From contig NZ_JBHXHV010000004.1 of assembly GCF_042726155.1 (NCBI RefSeq), positions 186,001 to 250,000 on the forward strand: DNA of 64,000 bases, in the 5' to 3' direction. Positions 32,775 through 42,169 of this stretch are shown here, one piece after another. The stretch comes from Leucobacter sp042726155. GTDB lineage: Bacteria; Actinomycetota; Actinomycetes; Actinomycetales; Microbacteriaceae. Both the position numbers and the translations under genes were made by a program. Below the pieces are notes generated by a model. It did no database searches, had not been told where the DNA came from, and saw only the letters and a program-made list of their open reading frames with translations. Each line of letters starts with the position of its first letter. Position 1 is the stretch's first letter.

Positions 32775-32788
32775 GTACGCTAACGCTC

Positions 32789-33655
32789 ATGCCCGAAAGA
32801 CAGACGGATATCGGCGTCGATACCGCGGAGGTAGAGCGCGCCACTGCAGCGCGCCCTGCGACGCGGCCAGCAGCCGTCCCCGCACGGGAGCGACTGATCC
32901 TCGCCGCCACTGAGCTGCTCGCCGCCTCAGACGGCAAACCGGTGTCAACCCGCCAGATCACCGATGTTGCCGGAGTCACGGCCCCCACGCTCTACCACCA
33001 CTTCAAGGACAAAGACGGGCTCATGGATGCCGTCGTCGCGCGGGGTTTCGAGGATTTCGTGCGCCGCGAGGCGAGCCTCGAACGGTCACCTCGAGCGATC
33101 ACCGACGTGAAGCGACTCTGGGATGTGCACGTGCAGTTCGGCCTGTCGCACACCCAGCTCTACTCGCTCATGTTTGGCAACAGCAGCCCGAAGAAGCGGC
33201 CGATGATCGTGTCCGAGGCTGAGCGGTTACTCGAGCGCGAACTCGAACGCATCGCGCTCGATCGACAGCTCGCCGTGCCGCCGCTGCAGGCGGCACGCGC
33301 CATCCTTGCTGCGAACATCGGCGTCACGCTGATGCTCATCGCAGACTCCGCCGAGTCTCACAGCGCAGATTCCGGCACATCGCAGAGCCGGATCCTCTCC
33401 CACCAAACGCGCGACGCCGTGCTCCGCTCGGTCGTCACGGAACCGAGCGTGCTTGACGGCGACAGCGCTGATGACCCCGATGATGACGGAGCCTCGGCGA
33501 GCGCCAGCGGCCCGCCCTCGTACGTGGCCGCGGCCATCGCGCTCAACGCCACGCTTCAGTCTTCGCACCCGGATCAGCTCTCGGGCACCGAAATGAAACT
33601 CTTCCTCGAATGGCTCCACCGCTTGTCTTCGGCATCGCCGCCGGACGAGCGGTGA
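32789..33655 (+). CDS. TetR-family transcriptional regulator
   Basis: A 288-residue regulator. The N-terminal helix-turn-helix (about 40-85) reads TRQITDVAGVTAPTLYHHFKDKDGLMDAVV, typical of TetR. The ligand domain is longer than usual and contains an acidic Asp/Ser-rich insert (SADDPDDDGASASAS) near residues 225-240. The ATG at 32789 gives a normal N-terminus; a frame to 32666 would overlap ptsI. Position between ptsI-ptsH and mtlA-mtlD suggests it controls the PTS/mannitol genes, where an MtlR-type regulator would be more usual. Confidence 0.88.
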   Translation: MPERQTDIGVDTAEVERATAARPATRPAAVPARERLILAATELLAASDGKPVSTRQITDVAGVTAPTLYHHFKDKDGLMDAVVARGFEDFVRREASLERSPRAITDVKRLWDVHVQFGLSHTQLYSLMFGNSSPKKRPMIVSEAERLLERELERIALDRQLAVPPLQAARAILAANIGVTLMLIADSAESHSADSGTSQSRILSHQTRDAVLRSVVTEPSVLDGDSADDPDDDGASASASGPPSYVAAAIALNATLQSSHPDQLSGTEMKLFLEWLHRLSSASPPDER

Positions 33656-33760
33656 AGTCCGCAACCGCACCACGACACCCTTGACACACCCTGCACCACC
33701 AGCACTCCCGAGAACTCGTCCCGGCAGCCGTGAGCTGTCGCCCAACGGAAAGCAGTAGCA

Positions 33761-35797
33761 ATGTCTGCAAGTGAAGCACCTCCGCAGGATCAGGCGCCGT
33801 CTCGGCTCCAATCCGTTCGTGCCGGAGTGCAGAAGTTTGGCACGTTCCTCTCCGGCATGATCATGCCGAATATCGGGGCCTTCATCGCCTGGGGTCTCAT
33901 CACCGCGCTCTTCATTGAGAAGGGGTGGTGGCCGGTACCCGAGCTTGGCGGCTTCGGCAAAGACGCCGATGGCGTGGCCAACATCGGCATCGTCGGCCCG
34001 ATGATCACCTACCTCCTCCCCCTGCTGATCGGGTACACCGGCGGCAAGATGGTGCACGGCGTGCGCGGCGGAGTCGTCGGCTCGATCGCGACGATGGGTG
34101 TCATCGTCGGCGCAGGTATCCCGATGTTCATCGGCGCGATGATTATGGGTCCGCTCGGCGGCTGGACCATGAAGAAGCTCGACCTGCTGTGGGACGGCAA
34201 GATTCGCCCCGGTTTCGAAATGCTCGTCAATAACTTCTCGGCCGGTATCTGGGGCGCACTGCTCGCGATGCTCGGTTTCTACGGCATTGGCCCGCTGGTG
34301 CAGGCGTTCAGCACGGGGGCGGGCAACGTCGTCCAGTTCCTCGTCGACCACGGCCTGCTGCCGCTCACCTCGATCCTGATCGAGCCGGCCAAGGTGCTGT
34401 TCCTGAACAACGCCATCAACCACGGAGTGCTTACGCCGCTCGGCACCGAGCAGTCGCTTGAGCAGGGTAAGTCGATCCTCTTCCTGCTCGAGGCGAACCC
34501 CGGCCCGGGGCTCGGGATCCTGCTCGCGTTCTGCATCTTCGGCCGCGGCGCAGCGAAGGCATCAGCTCCCGGCGCAGCCGTCATCCACTTTTTCGGCGGC
34601 ATCCACGAAATCTACTTCCCGTACGTGCTGATGAAGCCGACACTGATCATCGCGGCGATCGCTGGCGGCATGACCGGCGTCGCAACGCTTGCCGTCACCG
34701 GCGCGGGACTCGTCGCTCCGGCGGCTCCCGGATCGATTTTCGCCGTGCTCGTCCAGACCTCGCGCGACAGCTACTTCGGCGTGATTCTCTCGGTCGTGCT
34801 CGCGACCGCGGTGTCGTTCCTGGTGGCCGCGCTGATCTTGCGCACCTCAAAGAACGTCGACGAAGACGGCCTCGCGGCCGCAACCGAACAGATGGAGAGC
34901 ATGAAGGGCAAGAAGTCCGTCGCCTCCTCGATTCTCGGCGGCGGTGGCACCGCAACCCTCACTGGGGTGGGCGTGCAAAATATCGTCTTCGCTTGCGACG
35001 CTGGCATGGGATCCAGCGCTATGGGCGCGTCCGTACTGCGTAACAAGGTGCGCGCCGCCGGTCACACCGATGTCAAGGTGACGAACTCGGCGATCGCGAA
35101 TCTGACCGACACCTACGACATCGTCGTGGTGCACCAGGACCTCGCGCTGCGGGCCCGCGAAAAGACCCCGAGCGCCCAGCTCGTAACCGTCGACAACTTC
35201 ATGGCGAGCCCTCGCTACGACGAGATCGTCGCCGCGCTAGGTGCCGACGGTGCTGACGGTGCTGTTGATGCGGGTGCCGGTGCTGCTGATGCGGCTGCGG
35301 GTGCTCCTGGCACTGCCGCGTCAGCCGAAGTCCCCGTGCCCGTCGCCGCTGATGCCGCCACCGCTCCCCAGGTGCTTCGTCGCGAGTCGATCGTGCTGCA
35401 GGGCGAAGCCGACAGCCGCGCCGGTGCCATCGAAGAAGCGGGCCGCCTGCTCGTCACCGCGGGCGCCGTCGACGACGACTACGTCGCCGCGATGCATGAG
35501 CGCGAGGAATCTGTCACGACGTACATGGGCAATTTCCTCGCCATTCCCCACGGCACCAACGACGCGAAGGATCACATCAAGGAGTCCGGGCTGACGTTCG
35601 TCCGTTATGCCAAGCCGATCGACTGGAACGGCAAGGAGGTGCGCTTCGTCGTGGGCATCGCTGGCAAGGACAAGCAGCACTTGAGCATCCTCGCGAAGAT
35701 CGCAAAGGTCTTCGGCGACAAGGATCAGGTGGCCCGGCTTGAGGCTGCGACGAGTGTCGAGGAGATTCTCGACGTCTTCGGAAAGGTGAACGGATAA
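33761..35797 (+). CDS. mtlA: PTS mannitol transporter subunit IICBA
   Basis: A 678-residue permease that imports mannitol and releases mannitol 1-phosphate. The EIIC membrane domain (about 1-345) has FLSGMIMPNIGAFIAWG and the GGIHEIYFPYVLMKP active loop. The EIIB domain carries Cys 412 in FACDAGMGSSAMG. An Ala/Asp-rich linker (about 490-530) follows. The EIIA domain has His 597 in LAIPHGTNDAKD. All three domains are in one chain, as in E. coli MtlA. HPr and enzyme I are encoded just upstream on the other strand. The stop overlaps the mtlD start (TAATG). Confidence 0.95.
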   Translation: MSASEAPPQDQAPSRLQSVRAGVQKFGTFLSGMIMPNIGAFIAWGLITALFIEKGWWPVPELGGFGKDADGVANIGIVGPMITYLLPLLIGYTGGKMVHGVRGGVVGSIATMGVIVGAGIPMFIGAMIMGPLGGWTMKKLDLLWDGKIRPGFEMLVNNFSAGIWGALLAMLGFYGIGPLVQAFSTGAGNVVQFLVDHGLLPLTSILIEPAKVLFLNNAINHGVLTPLGTEQSLEQGKSILFLLEANPGPGLGILLAFCIFGRGAAKASAPGAAVIHFFGGIHEIYFPYVLMKPTLIIAAIAGGMTGVATLAVTGAGLVAPAAPGSIFAVLVQTSRDSYFGVILSVVLATAVSFLVAALILRTSKNVDEDGLAAATEQMESMKGKKSVASSILGGGGTATLTGVGVQNIVFACDAGMGSSAMGASVLRNKVRAAGHTDVKVTNSAIANLTDTYDIVVVHQDLALRAREKTPSAQLVTVDNFMASPRYDEIVAALGADGADGAVDAGAGAADAAAGAPGTAASAEVPVPVAADAATAPQVLRRESIVLQGEADSRAGAIEEAGRLLVTAGAVDDDYVAAMHEREESVTTYMGNFLAIPHGTNDAKDHIKESGLTFVRYAKPIDWNGKEVRFVVGIAGKDKQHLSILAKIAKVFGDKDQVARLEAATSVEEILDVFGKVNG

Positions 35798-37002
35798 TGA
35801 CAGACGGGCAGCCGAGCGAAGGCTGGGCGGCAATCGATCAGGCAGCGCCGACCGCCGTGCACTTCGGTGCAGGCAACATCGGCCGCGGCTTCGTGGGGCT
35901 CCTCCTCCACGAGGCCGGCTACCGGCTCGTGTTCGCCGACGTCGCTGCACCGCTGATCGAGGCGCTCCAGGGCGCCGAGTCGTACGTGGTGCACGAGGTC
36001 GGTGACGGCGGGCAAGACCACGTCGTGAGCGGCTTCGCGGCGGTGAACTCCGCGACTCAGGAGTCGGAGCTGATCGCGCATCTCGCCGCCGCCGAGATCG
36101 TGACGACCGCTGTCGGGCCGAACATCCTGAAGTTCGTCGCTCCGGCGATTGCCCTGGGGCTTGCTGCGCGACCCGCGGGCGCACCGCGCATCGCCGTGAT
36201 GGCCTGCGAGAACGCGATCAACGCGACGGATATCCTTGAGCAGGAGGTGCGCGCTGCCGCCGCAAAATCAGGCCTCGACGACGCTGACGTCGACGCCCGC
36301 GCGATCTTCGCAAACACCGCCGTCGACCGCATCGTGCCGAACCAGGAGGCCGGTGCGGGGCTCGACGTGCGCGTCGAGCCCTACTACGAGTGGGCCATCG
36401 AGAGCGGCGCATTCGGCGACGCGGCCCCCCAGATTCCCGGGGCGACCTGGGTCGATTCGCTCGCGCCGTACATCGAGCGGAAGCTGTTCACGGTGAACAC
36501 CGGTCACGCGGCGGCCGCGTACTTCGGCCGACTGGCAGGCATCGAAAAGATCTCGGACGTGCTCGCCGACGCGGCAGTGCGCTCCAAGGTCGAGGCCGTG
36601 CTCGCCGAGACGAAGTCGCTACTCGTTGCCAAGTACGGGTTTGCGCCCGAGCAGCAGGAGGCATACGTGCAGAAGATCCTGCGCCGCTTCGCGAACGAGG
36701 AGCTGCCCGACACCGCTGGCCGCGTGGGCCGCGCCCCGCTGCGCAAGCTGAGCCGCCACGAGCGGTTCGTCGGCCCCGCAGCCGAGTTGGCTGAGCGCGG
36801 TATGTCGTCGGCGGCGATTCTGACGGCGATCGGCGCAGCGCTCCGCTTTGTCGAGCCCGACGACGCTGAGGCCATGAAGCTGGGCGAGCTGCTGGCGAGT
36901 GCGGCGAGTGACGCCGACCTGGTGCAGGAGCTCACCGGGATCGAGCCGGGGCACCCCCTCTACGCCCCCCTCCTCGGAGAGCTCACCTCCGCAAGATCCT
37001 AG
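35797..37002 (+). CDS. mtlD: Mannitol-1-phosphate 5-dehydrogenase
   Basis: A 401-residue enzyme oxidising mannitol 1-phosphate to fructose 6-phosphate with NAD. The N-terminal motif FGAGNIGRGFVG binds NAD. ACENAINATD and the long-chain polyol dehydrogenase Lys/Asn/His segment (RKLFTVNTGHAAAAYFG) are present. It is translationally coupled to mtlA, completing the mannitol catabolic operon. The length is slightly above the E. coli enzyme. Confidence 0.95.
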   Translation: MTDGQPSEGWAAIDQAAPTAVHFGAGNIGRGFVGLLLHEAGYRLVFADVAAPLIEALQGAESYVVHEVGDGGQDHVVSGFAAVNSATQESELIAHLAAAEIVTTAVGPNILKFVAPAIALGLAARPAGAPRIAVMACENAINATDILEQEVRAAAAKSGLDDADVDARAIFANTAVDRIVPNQEAGAGLDVRVEPYYEWAIESGAFGDAAPQIPGATWVDSLAPYIERKLFTVNTGHAAAAYFGRLAGIEKISDVLADAAVRSKVEAVLAETKSLLVAKYGFAPEQQEAYVQKILRRFANEELPDTAGRVGRAPLRKLSRHERFVGPAAELAERGMSSAAILTAIGAALRFVEPDDAEAMKLGELLASAASDADLVQELTGIEPGHPLYAPLLGELTSARS

Positions 37003-37034
37003 CCCCTACCCACGCCCCCCCCCGGTCATCCCTT

Positions 37035-37090
37035 TCTGTCGTCGCAAATGATCCCTTCACGTGGCTGATCGGATCATTTGCGACGACAGA
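37035..37090. repeat. Dispersed palindromic element, family 1 (copy 1)
   Basis: A perfect 20-bp stem (37035-37054 with 37071-37090) surrounds a 16-base centre CTTCACGTGGCTGATC. A second copy lies at 63623-63676, with 15 of 16 bases of the centre framework matched apart from the middle triplet and one compensatory base pair in the stem. It lies after mtlD and before the LLM oxidoreductase, both on the plus strand. Confidence 0.85.
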
Positions 37091-37145
37091 ACGGGGGTAC
37101 TCGGGGTCTTGGAATATGAGGGGTGGGGGCGGTGTTGTTGCGAGT

Positions 37146-38222
37146 ATGGAGCCACTTCGCGCCGTTGCCGGCGCTACACCTGAACAACTCATCCTTGGTC
37201 TCGACACGTTTGGCGACGTCACGATCAACGCGGCGGGCGACAGAATCTCCCACGCACAGGTGCTGCGCGACGTGGTCGCCCAGGCCGAGCTCGCGGATCG
37301 ACTCGGCGTCGACGCCATCACGCTCGGCGAGCACCACCGGGACGATTTCGCACTCTCCTCCCCCGAAATCGCACTCGCGGCAATCGCGGGCCGCACGGAG
37401 CGAATCCTGCTCGGCACCGGCGTCACCGTGCTCTCGAGTGACGACCCCGTGCGCGTATACGAACGCTTTGCCACGCTCGACGCTGTGAGCTCGGGTCGGG
37501 CCGAAGTGATTCTGGGGCGCGGATCGTTCATCGAGTCGTTCTCGCTCTTCGGCTACGACCTCGGCGACTACGACACGCTCTTCTCCGAAAAGCTCGACCT
37601 GTTCGCGCGGCTGCGCACGGAGGGCCCGATTACGTGGTCGGGGAAGCATCGCGCATCCCTCGCTGATCAGGAAGTTTTTCCGAAGACAGAGCAGCCCGAG
37701 GGGGTCCGCGCGTGGATTGGCGTGGGTGGCAGCCCCGGGTCGGTGACGCGATCGGTGCGCATGGGCATCCCCATGATGCTCGCGATCATCGGGGGCGACC
37801 CCGCGCGCTTCGCACCGTTCGCGAGGCTGTACCGCGACACTCAGCGTGAGCTCGGTCGCGAGGCCATGCCCCTCGGCGTGCACTCGCCTGGCCACGTCGC
37901 CGCGACCGACGCGGAGGCTCGGGATCAACTCTGGCCCCACTTTGAAACGAATCGCAACCGCATTGGCGCCGAGCGTGGCTGGCCGCGCACCACTCGCTCC
38001 GAGTTCGAACGCGAGGCCGACAGCGGTTCGCTGTACGTGGGATCACCCGAGACGGTCGCACAACGCATTGCCGCGACCGTGCGTACGCTCGCCGCCGACC
38101 GCTTCGACCTGAAGTACGCAAACGGCACAATGCCGCACGAGCTGCTCATGCGCAGCATCGAGCTCTACGCGACCGAGGTGATTCCGCGGGTGCGTCAACT
38201 GCTCGCAGACTCGTCGAGTTAG
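37146..38222 (+). CDS. LLM-class flavin-dependent oxidoreductase
   Basis: A 358-residue luciferase-like monooxygenase. Typical segments are LGEHHRDDFALSSPEIALAAIA near the N-terminus, GTGVTVLSSDDPVRVYERFATLD and RAEVILGRGSFIESFSLFGYDL. These FMNH2- or F420-using enzymes share a TIM barrel; residues for cofactor choice are not clear to me. The ATG at 37146 gives a plausible N-terminus, and 37116 is an alternative; neither has a strong ribosome site. It is monocistronic and converges on the C45 peptidase gene. Confidence 0.85.
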   Translation: MEPLRAVAGATPEQLILGLDTFGDVTINAAGDRISHAQVLRDVVAQAELADRLGVDAITLGEHHRDDFALSSPEIALAAIAGRTERILLGTGVTVLSSDDPVRVYERFATLDAVSSGRAEVILGRGSFIESFSLFGYDLGDYDTLFSEKLDLFARLRTEGPITWSGKHRASLADQEVFPKTEQPEGVRAWIGVGGSPGSVTRSVRMGIPMMLAIIGGDPARFAPFARLYRDTQRELGREAMPLGVHSPGHVAATDAEARDQLWPHFETNRNRIGAERGWPRTTRSEFEREADSGSLYVGSPETVAQRIAATVRTLAADRFDLKYANGTMPHELLMRSIELYATEVIPRVRQLLADSSS

Positions 38223-38271
38223 TGGGCGGAGGCGAATCGGTACGCTGTGCCAGGGTCGCGCGCCGCTTCCG

Positions 38272-39441
38272 TCAGAGATTCGGCTTCGGTGAGAACTGTG
38301 AGGCAGGCTCAGCCTCACGCAGGCCGAATCTCTCACCGAAGCGGATGGCTCCGTGCTCAGCGAGCGCGACCGGTGAGCCGGGGTAGTACTCGAGCGCCCC
38401 CGCCGCAAGGTCAAGGCCGACCGTCAGCAATGTTGACCATTGCTCGTGGAGCGGCTCGGCTGGATCCGGGCGGAAACAGATTGGCGCGTAAGCGCCCGCC
38501 TCCCCCGCCATCGCCGCGGCGCGCTGTTCGACCGGCAATTCCGCGAGCCGTGAACGTTGGCCGGCGACGTGGTCAAAGCGGGTGTACGTCGTGGAAGTGT
38601 CGCGTGTCGCCTCTCCTGGCAGCTGCGATGGCGCCAGAAAATGGTTCGTGTGCACGAGCCATCCCTCGTCGTCGGGCCGCACGGCGGCGACGCGCTCTGA
38701 CGAGATTTCAAAGCAGGCGGCGCGGTGCTCAGCGTCATCACGCGCCACCACCGTCAGCACGGTCGACGCGCTCGCGGGTGCCGACGCGATGATCACTTCC
38801 GCCTCGTCAACAGTCGTCGCCTCGTCGAGCACGCGTCGCGCAATGGCGTGCACGGGCACACCGCCGACGCCGCGATCACTCGCGTGGTGCAGGATGTTGA
38901 AATGGACACCGATGCCTGCGTCGTTCACGCCGATCTTGCCGAGCACGCCGAGTTCAGTGAACATTGTGACGCGCGTCACCCGGGACGCATCGGGGTCCGC
39001 TCGTGGGGTTGTGTCCGGAGTGTACGACAGCACGAGTCCGACCCGGCAGAGGTGGGCATGCCAGTCCCAGGTCTGAATGGTCTCGGGCAGAACTGCACCG
39101 TGAGGCGCGTAGACGGCCGTGGAACACTCGCCCTCCGTGTCTGGCGCGACGACCGCGAGCACCTCGGTGCGTGCGTTCAGCGCGGCGAGCTGCCAGAGCG
39201 GCAAGCCTGCTGCGAGGGCGACCGCCTCCATCTCTGCGGCGAGGTGAGGTGCCCAGCTCTGAAGCGCCGCGAACGTGCTCTCTGCGATCTCTCGCACACG
39301 ATCATTGTCGAGCCCACGAATCCCGAAGAAATCGAGGTAGCCCGAAACGGCCTCTCGTATTTCGGGTCCAAAGCGCGAGCCGATCTCGGCGCCGCGCTCG
39401 CTGGGCCCAGTGCCGCTCAGGGTGGCTGTGATGATATCCAA
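38272..39441 (-). CDS. C45-family peptidase / acyl-CoA:6-APA acyltransferase-like Ntn hydrolase (module A)
   Basis: A 389-residue protein of the acyltransferase family whose fungal members finish penicillin synthesis. The bacterial members are mostly uncharacterised amidases or acyltransferases. The NARTEVLA motif (about 89-96) precedes the predicted self-cleavage point and nucleophile Cys 106 in GECSTAV. The motifs TWDWH, GKIGVNDAGIGVHFNIL and HTNHFL follow in family order. It is the last gene of the module A operon, nine bases after the NylC-like gene. A paralog ends module B. The enzyme may deacylate or hydrolyse imported amides. The C-terminal codons share a sequence with the palindrome at 47736-47801. 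Confidence 0.85.
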   Translation of the reverse strand: MDIITATLSGTGPSERGAEIGSRFGPEIREAVSGYLDFFGIRGLDNDRVREIAESTFAALQSWAPHLAAEMEAVALAAGLPLWQLAALNARTEVLAVVAPDTEGECSTAVYAPHGAVLPETIQTWDWHAHLCRVGLVLSYTPDTTPRADPDASRVTRVTMFTELGVLGKIGVNDAGIGVHFNILHHASDRGVGGVPVHAIARRVLDEATTVDEAEVIIASAPASASTVLTVVARDDAEHRAACFEISSERVAAVRPDDEGWLVHTNHFLAPSQLPGEATRDTSTTYTRFDHVAGQRSRLAELPVEQRAAAMAGEAGAYAPICFRPDPAEPLHEQWSTLLTVGLDLAAGALEYYPGSPVALAEHGAIRFGERFGLREAEPASQFSPKPNL

Positions 39442-39450
39442 TCGACTTCC

Positions 39451-40524
39451 TTACTTCGCCGCTTCGAGTAGCGCGTCCCACATGACTTCCGAGGCGATGG
39501 CCCCGAGCGCTGTCGCGGTCACCGAGAGCCGTCCTCGAGAGGAGGCCGGGCTTGCGGGCAGATCGACCTCGTCGGTAGTCACCGCAAAGAGAGTGTCGCC
39601 GTCCATGTCGGTGTGGAAGGGCTGGATGCCACGGTGCATCGAACTGTGCACCTGCTTCGCAAACTGGTTCAATTCGACAGTGTTCATCTTCACATTGGTA
39701 ATCAGCGCGCTGATTGTGGTGTTGCCCGACTGGGTCTCGGCCCCACGCTGCTCCGCGAACGCCTCGGCGTAGTCGTAGACAGGGTGCCGACGGGTTCCGG
39801 TCTCGGCGTCGTAGTTGCCTCGAACCACGCGACCCGCACGATCGAGGATCACTCCGACCGGGTTCGGCACGACGATCGCGAGGATGCGCACATCGCCGAT
39901 TTGACGGAATGCGGCGCCCTGGCCGGTGATCTCGGTGCGATCCCAGTCGACCTTTCCTGACGAGGCACTGATGCCCGCTCCGGCGCGACCCTGCGCGAAC
40001 TCCCCCTCGACCGCGAAGTCGAGTGCAGCGCGACCGAGTTCTCGGTCTGGGTAGACGGCGGTCTCGCGCGCCGAGAAGTCATAAATGATCGCCGACGAGA
40101 CGAGCTGGAGCTCTGCGAAACCGGTGCGATTCTTGACTCGTTCGAGCAGCGCATCGCTGACGCCCGCCCCGGCTTCGAGTCCGTAGACCGACCCGCCCGC
40201 GAGGCAGATCGCGTGGTTGAAGTCGTATCCGCCAGCGAGACCCACCGCGCCGCCGCGGGCGTCAACCGCGGTTCGCGCTCCCGCCGGCAGGTGGATCACG
40301 GTCGCACCGGTCGGCCCCTCCGCGTAGTGAGCGGAGCCGACACGCACACCCGGGAAGTCAAAGCGCAGGCGCTCGCGGCCATCGCTTCGCACGGGATTCA
40401 GATCAAAATCGGCGTTGCCGGGGCCGCCGAATACGGGCGCGCCCGCGAGCCGCGGTGTCGGGTCAATAGCGATGCCGGGATCAACATCTGCGAGGGCGTA
40501 CACGTCGTTCGGGGTGGTGTTCAC
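39451..40524 (-). CDS. nylC: P1-family N-terminal-nucleophile hydrolase closely resembling nylon hydrolase NylC
   Basis: A 357-residue DmpA/NylC-type hydrolase. The self-cleavage site is Asn 268-Thr 269 in SGNTTISAL; most P1 peptidases have Ser there, whereas NylC has Asn-Thr. Residues matching the NylC catalytic set are visible: Lys 191 (SGKVDW), Asn 221 (VVPNPVG), Asp 308 and Asp 310 (FHTDMDGD). The N-terminus MNTTP and the blocks GGYDFNHAICLAGG and QVHSSMHRGIQPFHTDMDGD agree with NylC from Agromyces/Arthrobacter as I remember it; length differs by about two. NylC cleaves 6-aminohexanoate oligomers. The gene overlaps the upstream ATPase gene (40521-40524) in an oligopeptide-importer operon. 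Natural substrates are unknown; no identity value was computed. Confidence 0.88.
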   Translation of the reverse strand: MNTTPNDVYALADVDPGIAIDPTPRLAGAPVFGGPGNADFDLNPVRSDGRERLRFDFPGVRVGSAHYAEGPTGATVIHLPAGARTAVDARGGAVGLAGGYDFNHAICLAGGSVYGLEAGAGVSDALLERVKNRTGFAELQLVSSAIIYDFSARETAVYPDRELGRAALDFAVEGEFAQGRAGAGISASSGKVDWDRTEITGQGAAFRQIGDVRILAIVVPNPVGVILDRAGRVVRGNYDAETGTRRHPVYDYAEAFAEQRGAETQSGNTTISALITNVKMNTVELNQFAKQVHSSMHRGIQPFHTDMDGDTLFAVTTDEVDLPASPASSRGRLSVTATALGAIASEVMWDALLEAAK

Positions 40525-41321
40525 AGGGACTCCAGGAGTTGTTGCGAGTAAGGGTGTGCGGGGGTCGCGAAGAACCGCCCCGTCGGGGCCGTTTCCACGA
40601 GATCGCCTCGGAAGAGCACGGCGACGCGGTCAGCGACGCGTTGCACAGCCCCGAGGTCGTGCGAAATGAAGAGCGCGCCGAATCGGTGCTCGTGTTGCAA
40701 CTTTCGAATCAGAGAAAGAATCTGCACCTGCACCGCAACGTCGAGCGCGCTGACCGCTTCATCGAACACGATGAAGCGCGGGTCGGTGACAAGCGCTCGC
40801 GCGACCGAGACGCGCTGACGCTGCCCTCCTGAAAGCTCGTGAGGGTAGCGTTCGGCAAAGTCGGGGTTGAGTCCCACCTGCTCGAGCATCTCGGCCACGC
40901 GAGCGCGCTGACGGTCGCGGCTCAGGTCACGACGCGCTACTGTGAGCGGTTCTCGCACCGACTCCCCCACTCGACGCCGCGGGTTCAGCGACCAGTGAGG
41001 GTGTTGCAATACCGCCTGGATCTTGCCAGCCGTCGCCTTCCGGGAGCGCGCGAGAGGCTGGCCGAGCAGCCGCACTTCGCCGCTGTCTGGCGCCCGTAAA
41101 CCGAGCGCTACCGCAGCAGTCGTGGTCTTTCCCGATCCCGATTCGCCGACAAGTCCGAGGGTTTCGCCGGGTGCGACAGTGAGACTCACACCGTTCATCG
41201 CCTGGACGGTGCGGCGTTTTGCACCCGCTCCGCTCGTAAATGCGACGCTTACCTCGCGCATCTCAAGCACAGACTCGGGCACAGAAGCGGCGGCTTCCTG
41301 TGTGAATTGAGTGGTCGTCAT
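40521..41321 (-). CDS. Oligopeptide ABC transporter ATPase (DppF/OppF type, module A)
   Basis: A 266-residue nucleotide-binding protein. Walker A GESGSGKTTT, Q-loop VLQHPHWSLNPRR, signature LSGGQRQRVS, Walker B FIVFDEAVSALD and His in ISHDLG are intact. The signature NPRR after the Q-loop marks the OppF branch. It is short at the C-terminus, lacking the usual Cys-rich oligopeptide-transporter extension. It overlaps the nylC-like start by ATGA and follows the DppD-type ATPase gene closely. It powers the module A importer with the neighbouring ATPase. Confidence 0.92.
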   Translation of the reverse strand: MTTTQFTQEAAASVPESVLEMREVSVAFTSGAGAKRRTVQAMNGVSLTVAPGETLGLVGESGSGKTTTAAVALGLRAPDSGEVRLLGQPLARSRKATAGKIQAVLQHPHWSLNPRRRVGESVREPLTVARRDLSRDRQRARVAEMLEQVGLNPDFAERYPHELSGGQRQRVSVARALVTDPRFIVFDEAVSALDVAVQVQILSLIRKLQHEHRFGALFISHDLGAVQRVADRVAVLFRGDLVETAPTGRFFATPAHPYSQQLLESL

Positions 41322-42169
41322 CGTGCGTCCTCCGATCCGCGCGAGATAGTGCGTTGCTCGCCCGGTATTTCCGACGGCGTTCGGCCTGGGATCGCCGCCA
41401 CGAGCGCCTTTGTGTAGTCGGCGCGCGGCGCGTCGAGTACCTGGACCGTCGGCCCGGCTTCGACGATCTCACCGCGGTGCATGACAACGACGCGATCGCA
41501 CCACCGACGCACCGCGCCCAGATCATGGCTAATCCAAATGAGGCTTGCACCGCTGCGCCGCACGAATCCGACGATCAGTTCAAGGATCTCGTCGCGCACC
41601 TGCGCGTCGAGCGATGCGGTGGGCTCATCGGCAATCAGGATCCGCGGTTCGCGCGCCATGGTCAGCGCGATTGCAATCCGCTGCGCCATTCCTCCGGAGA
41701 CCTCGTGCGGGAAGAGCCGCAAGACCCGTTCTGGCTCAAGGATCTTGACGCTCTCCAGAAGGGCAACCAGCGCGGCCTGCGAGGTCGGCCGGCCGAGTGG
41801 CTGCACGGCGAGCTCCAGCTGCCGCCCAATGCGCATGGTTGGGTTCAGCGAAGCGATTGGGTCCTGCGGGATGAATCCGAGCGATTCGCGCCGCACCCGA
41901 CGGATCTCATCGGGTGAGAGCACGGCAAGGTCTTGGCCGAGCACGTGCAGCGCACCTGAGGTGATGTGGCACGCGCGCGGCAGCATTCGCCCGATGGCCT
42001 GCGATATCGTCGACTTCCCCGATCCAGATTCGCCGACAATCGCTACCAGTTCTCCCTCACCGATCTCGAGATCGATATCGAACAGTGCTCGCGTGACACC
42101 GAGCCGCGTGCGGTACTCGGCACTGAATCCCGAGATCGCGACGACCGGTGACGTGGTAACCGCATTCAT
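41318..42169 (-). CDS. Oligopeptide ABC transporter ATPase (DppD/OppD type, module A)
   Basis: A 283-residue nucleotide-binding protein. Walker A GESGSGKSTI, Q-loop FIPQDPIASLNPTMRIG, signature VSGGMAQRIA, Walker B ILIADEPTASLD and His in ISHDLG are present. The GGMAQR form of the signature is usual for the OppD branch. The start overlaps the stop of the permease gene (42166-42169, ATGA). The protein would form a heterodimer with the DppF-type partner encoded next. Confidence 0.92.
   Translation of the reverse strand: MNAVTTSPVVAISGFSAEYRTRLGVTRALFDIDLEIGEGELVAIVGESGSGKSTISQAIGRMLPRACHITSGALHVLGQDLAVLSPDEIRRVRRESLGFIPQDPIASLNPTMRIGRQLELAVQPLGRPTSQAALVALLESVKILEPERVLRLFPHEVSGGMAQRIAIALTMAREPRILIADEPTASLDAQVRDEILELIVGFVRRSGASLIWISHDLGAVRRWCDRVVVMHRGEIVEAGPTVQVLDAPRADYTKALVAAIPGRTPSEIPGEQRTISRGSEDAR

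Noticed and set aside
38272..38342. Independent palindrome at the end of the module A C45 gene
   Set aside because: The sequence is coding, and the two motif copies are permuted rather than simple inverted arms. I keep only the shared 18-base string as an observation.
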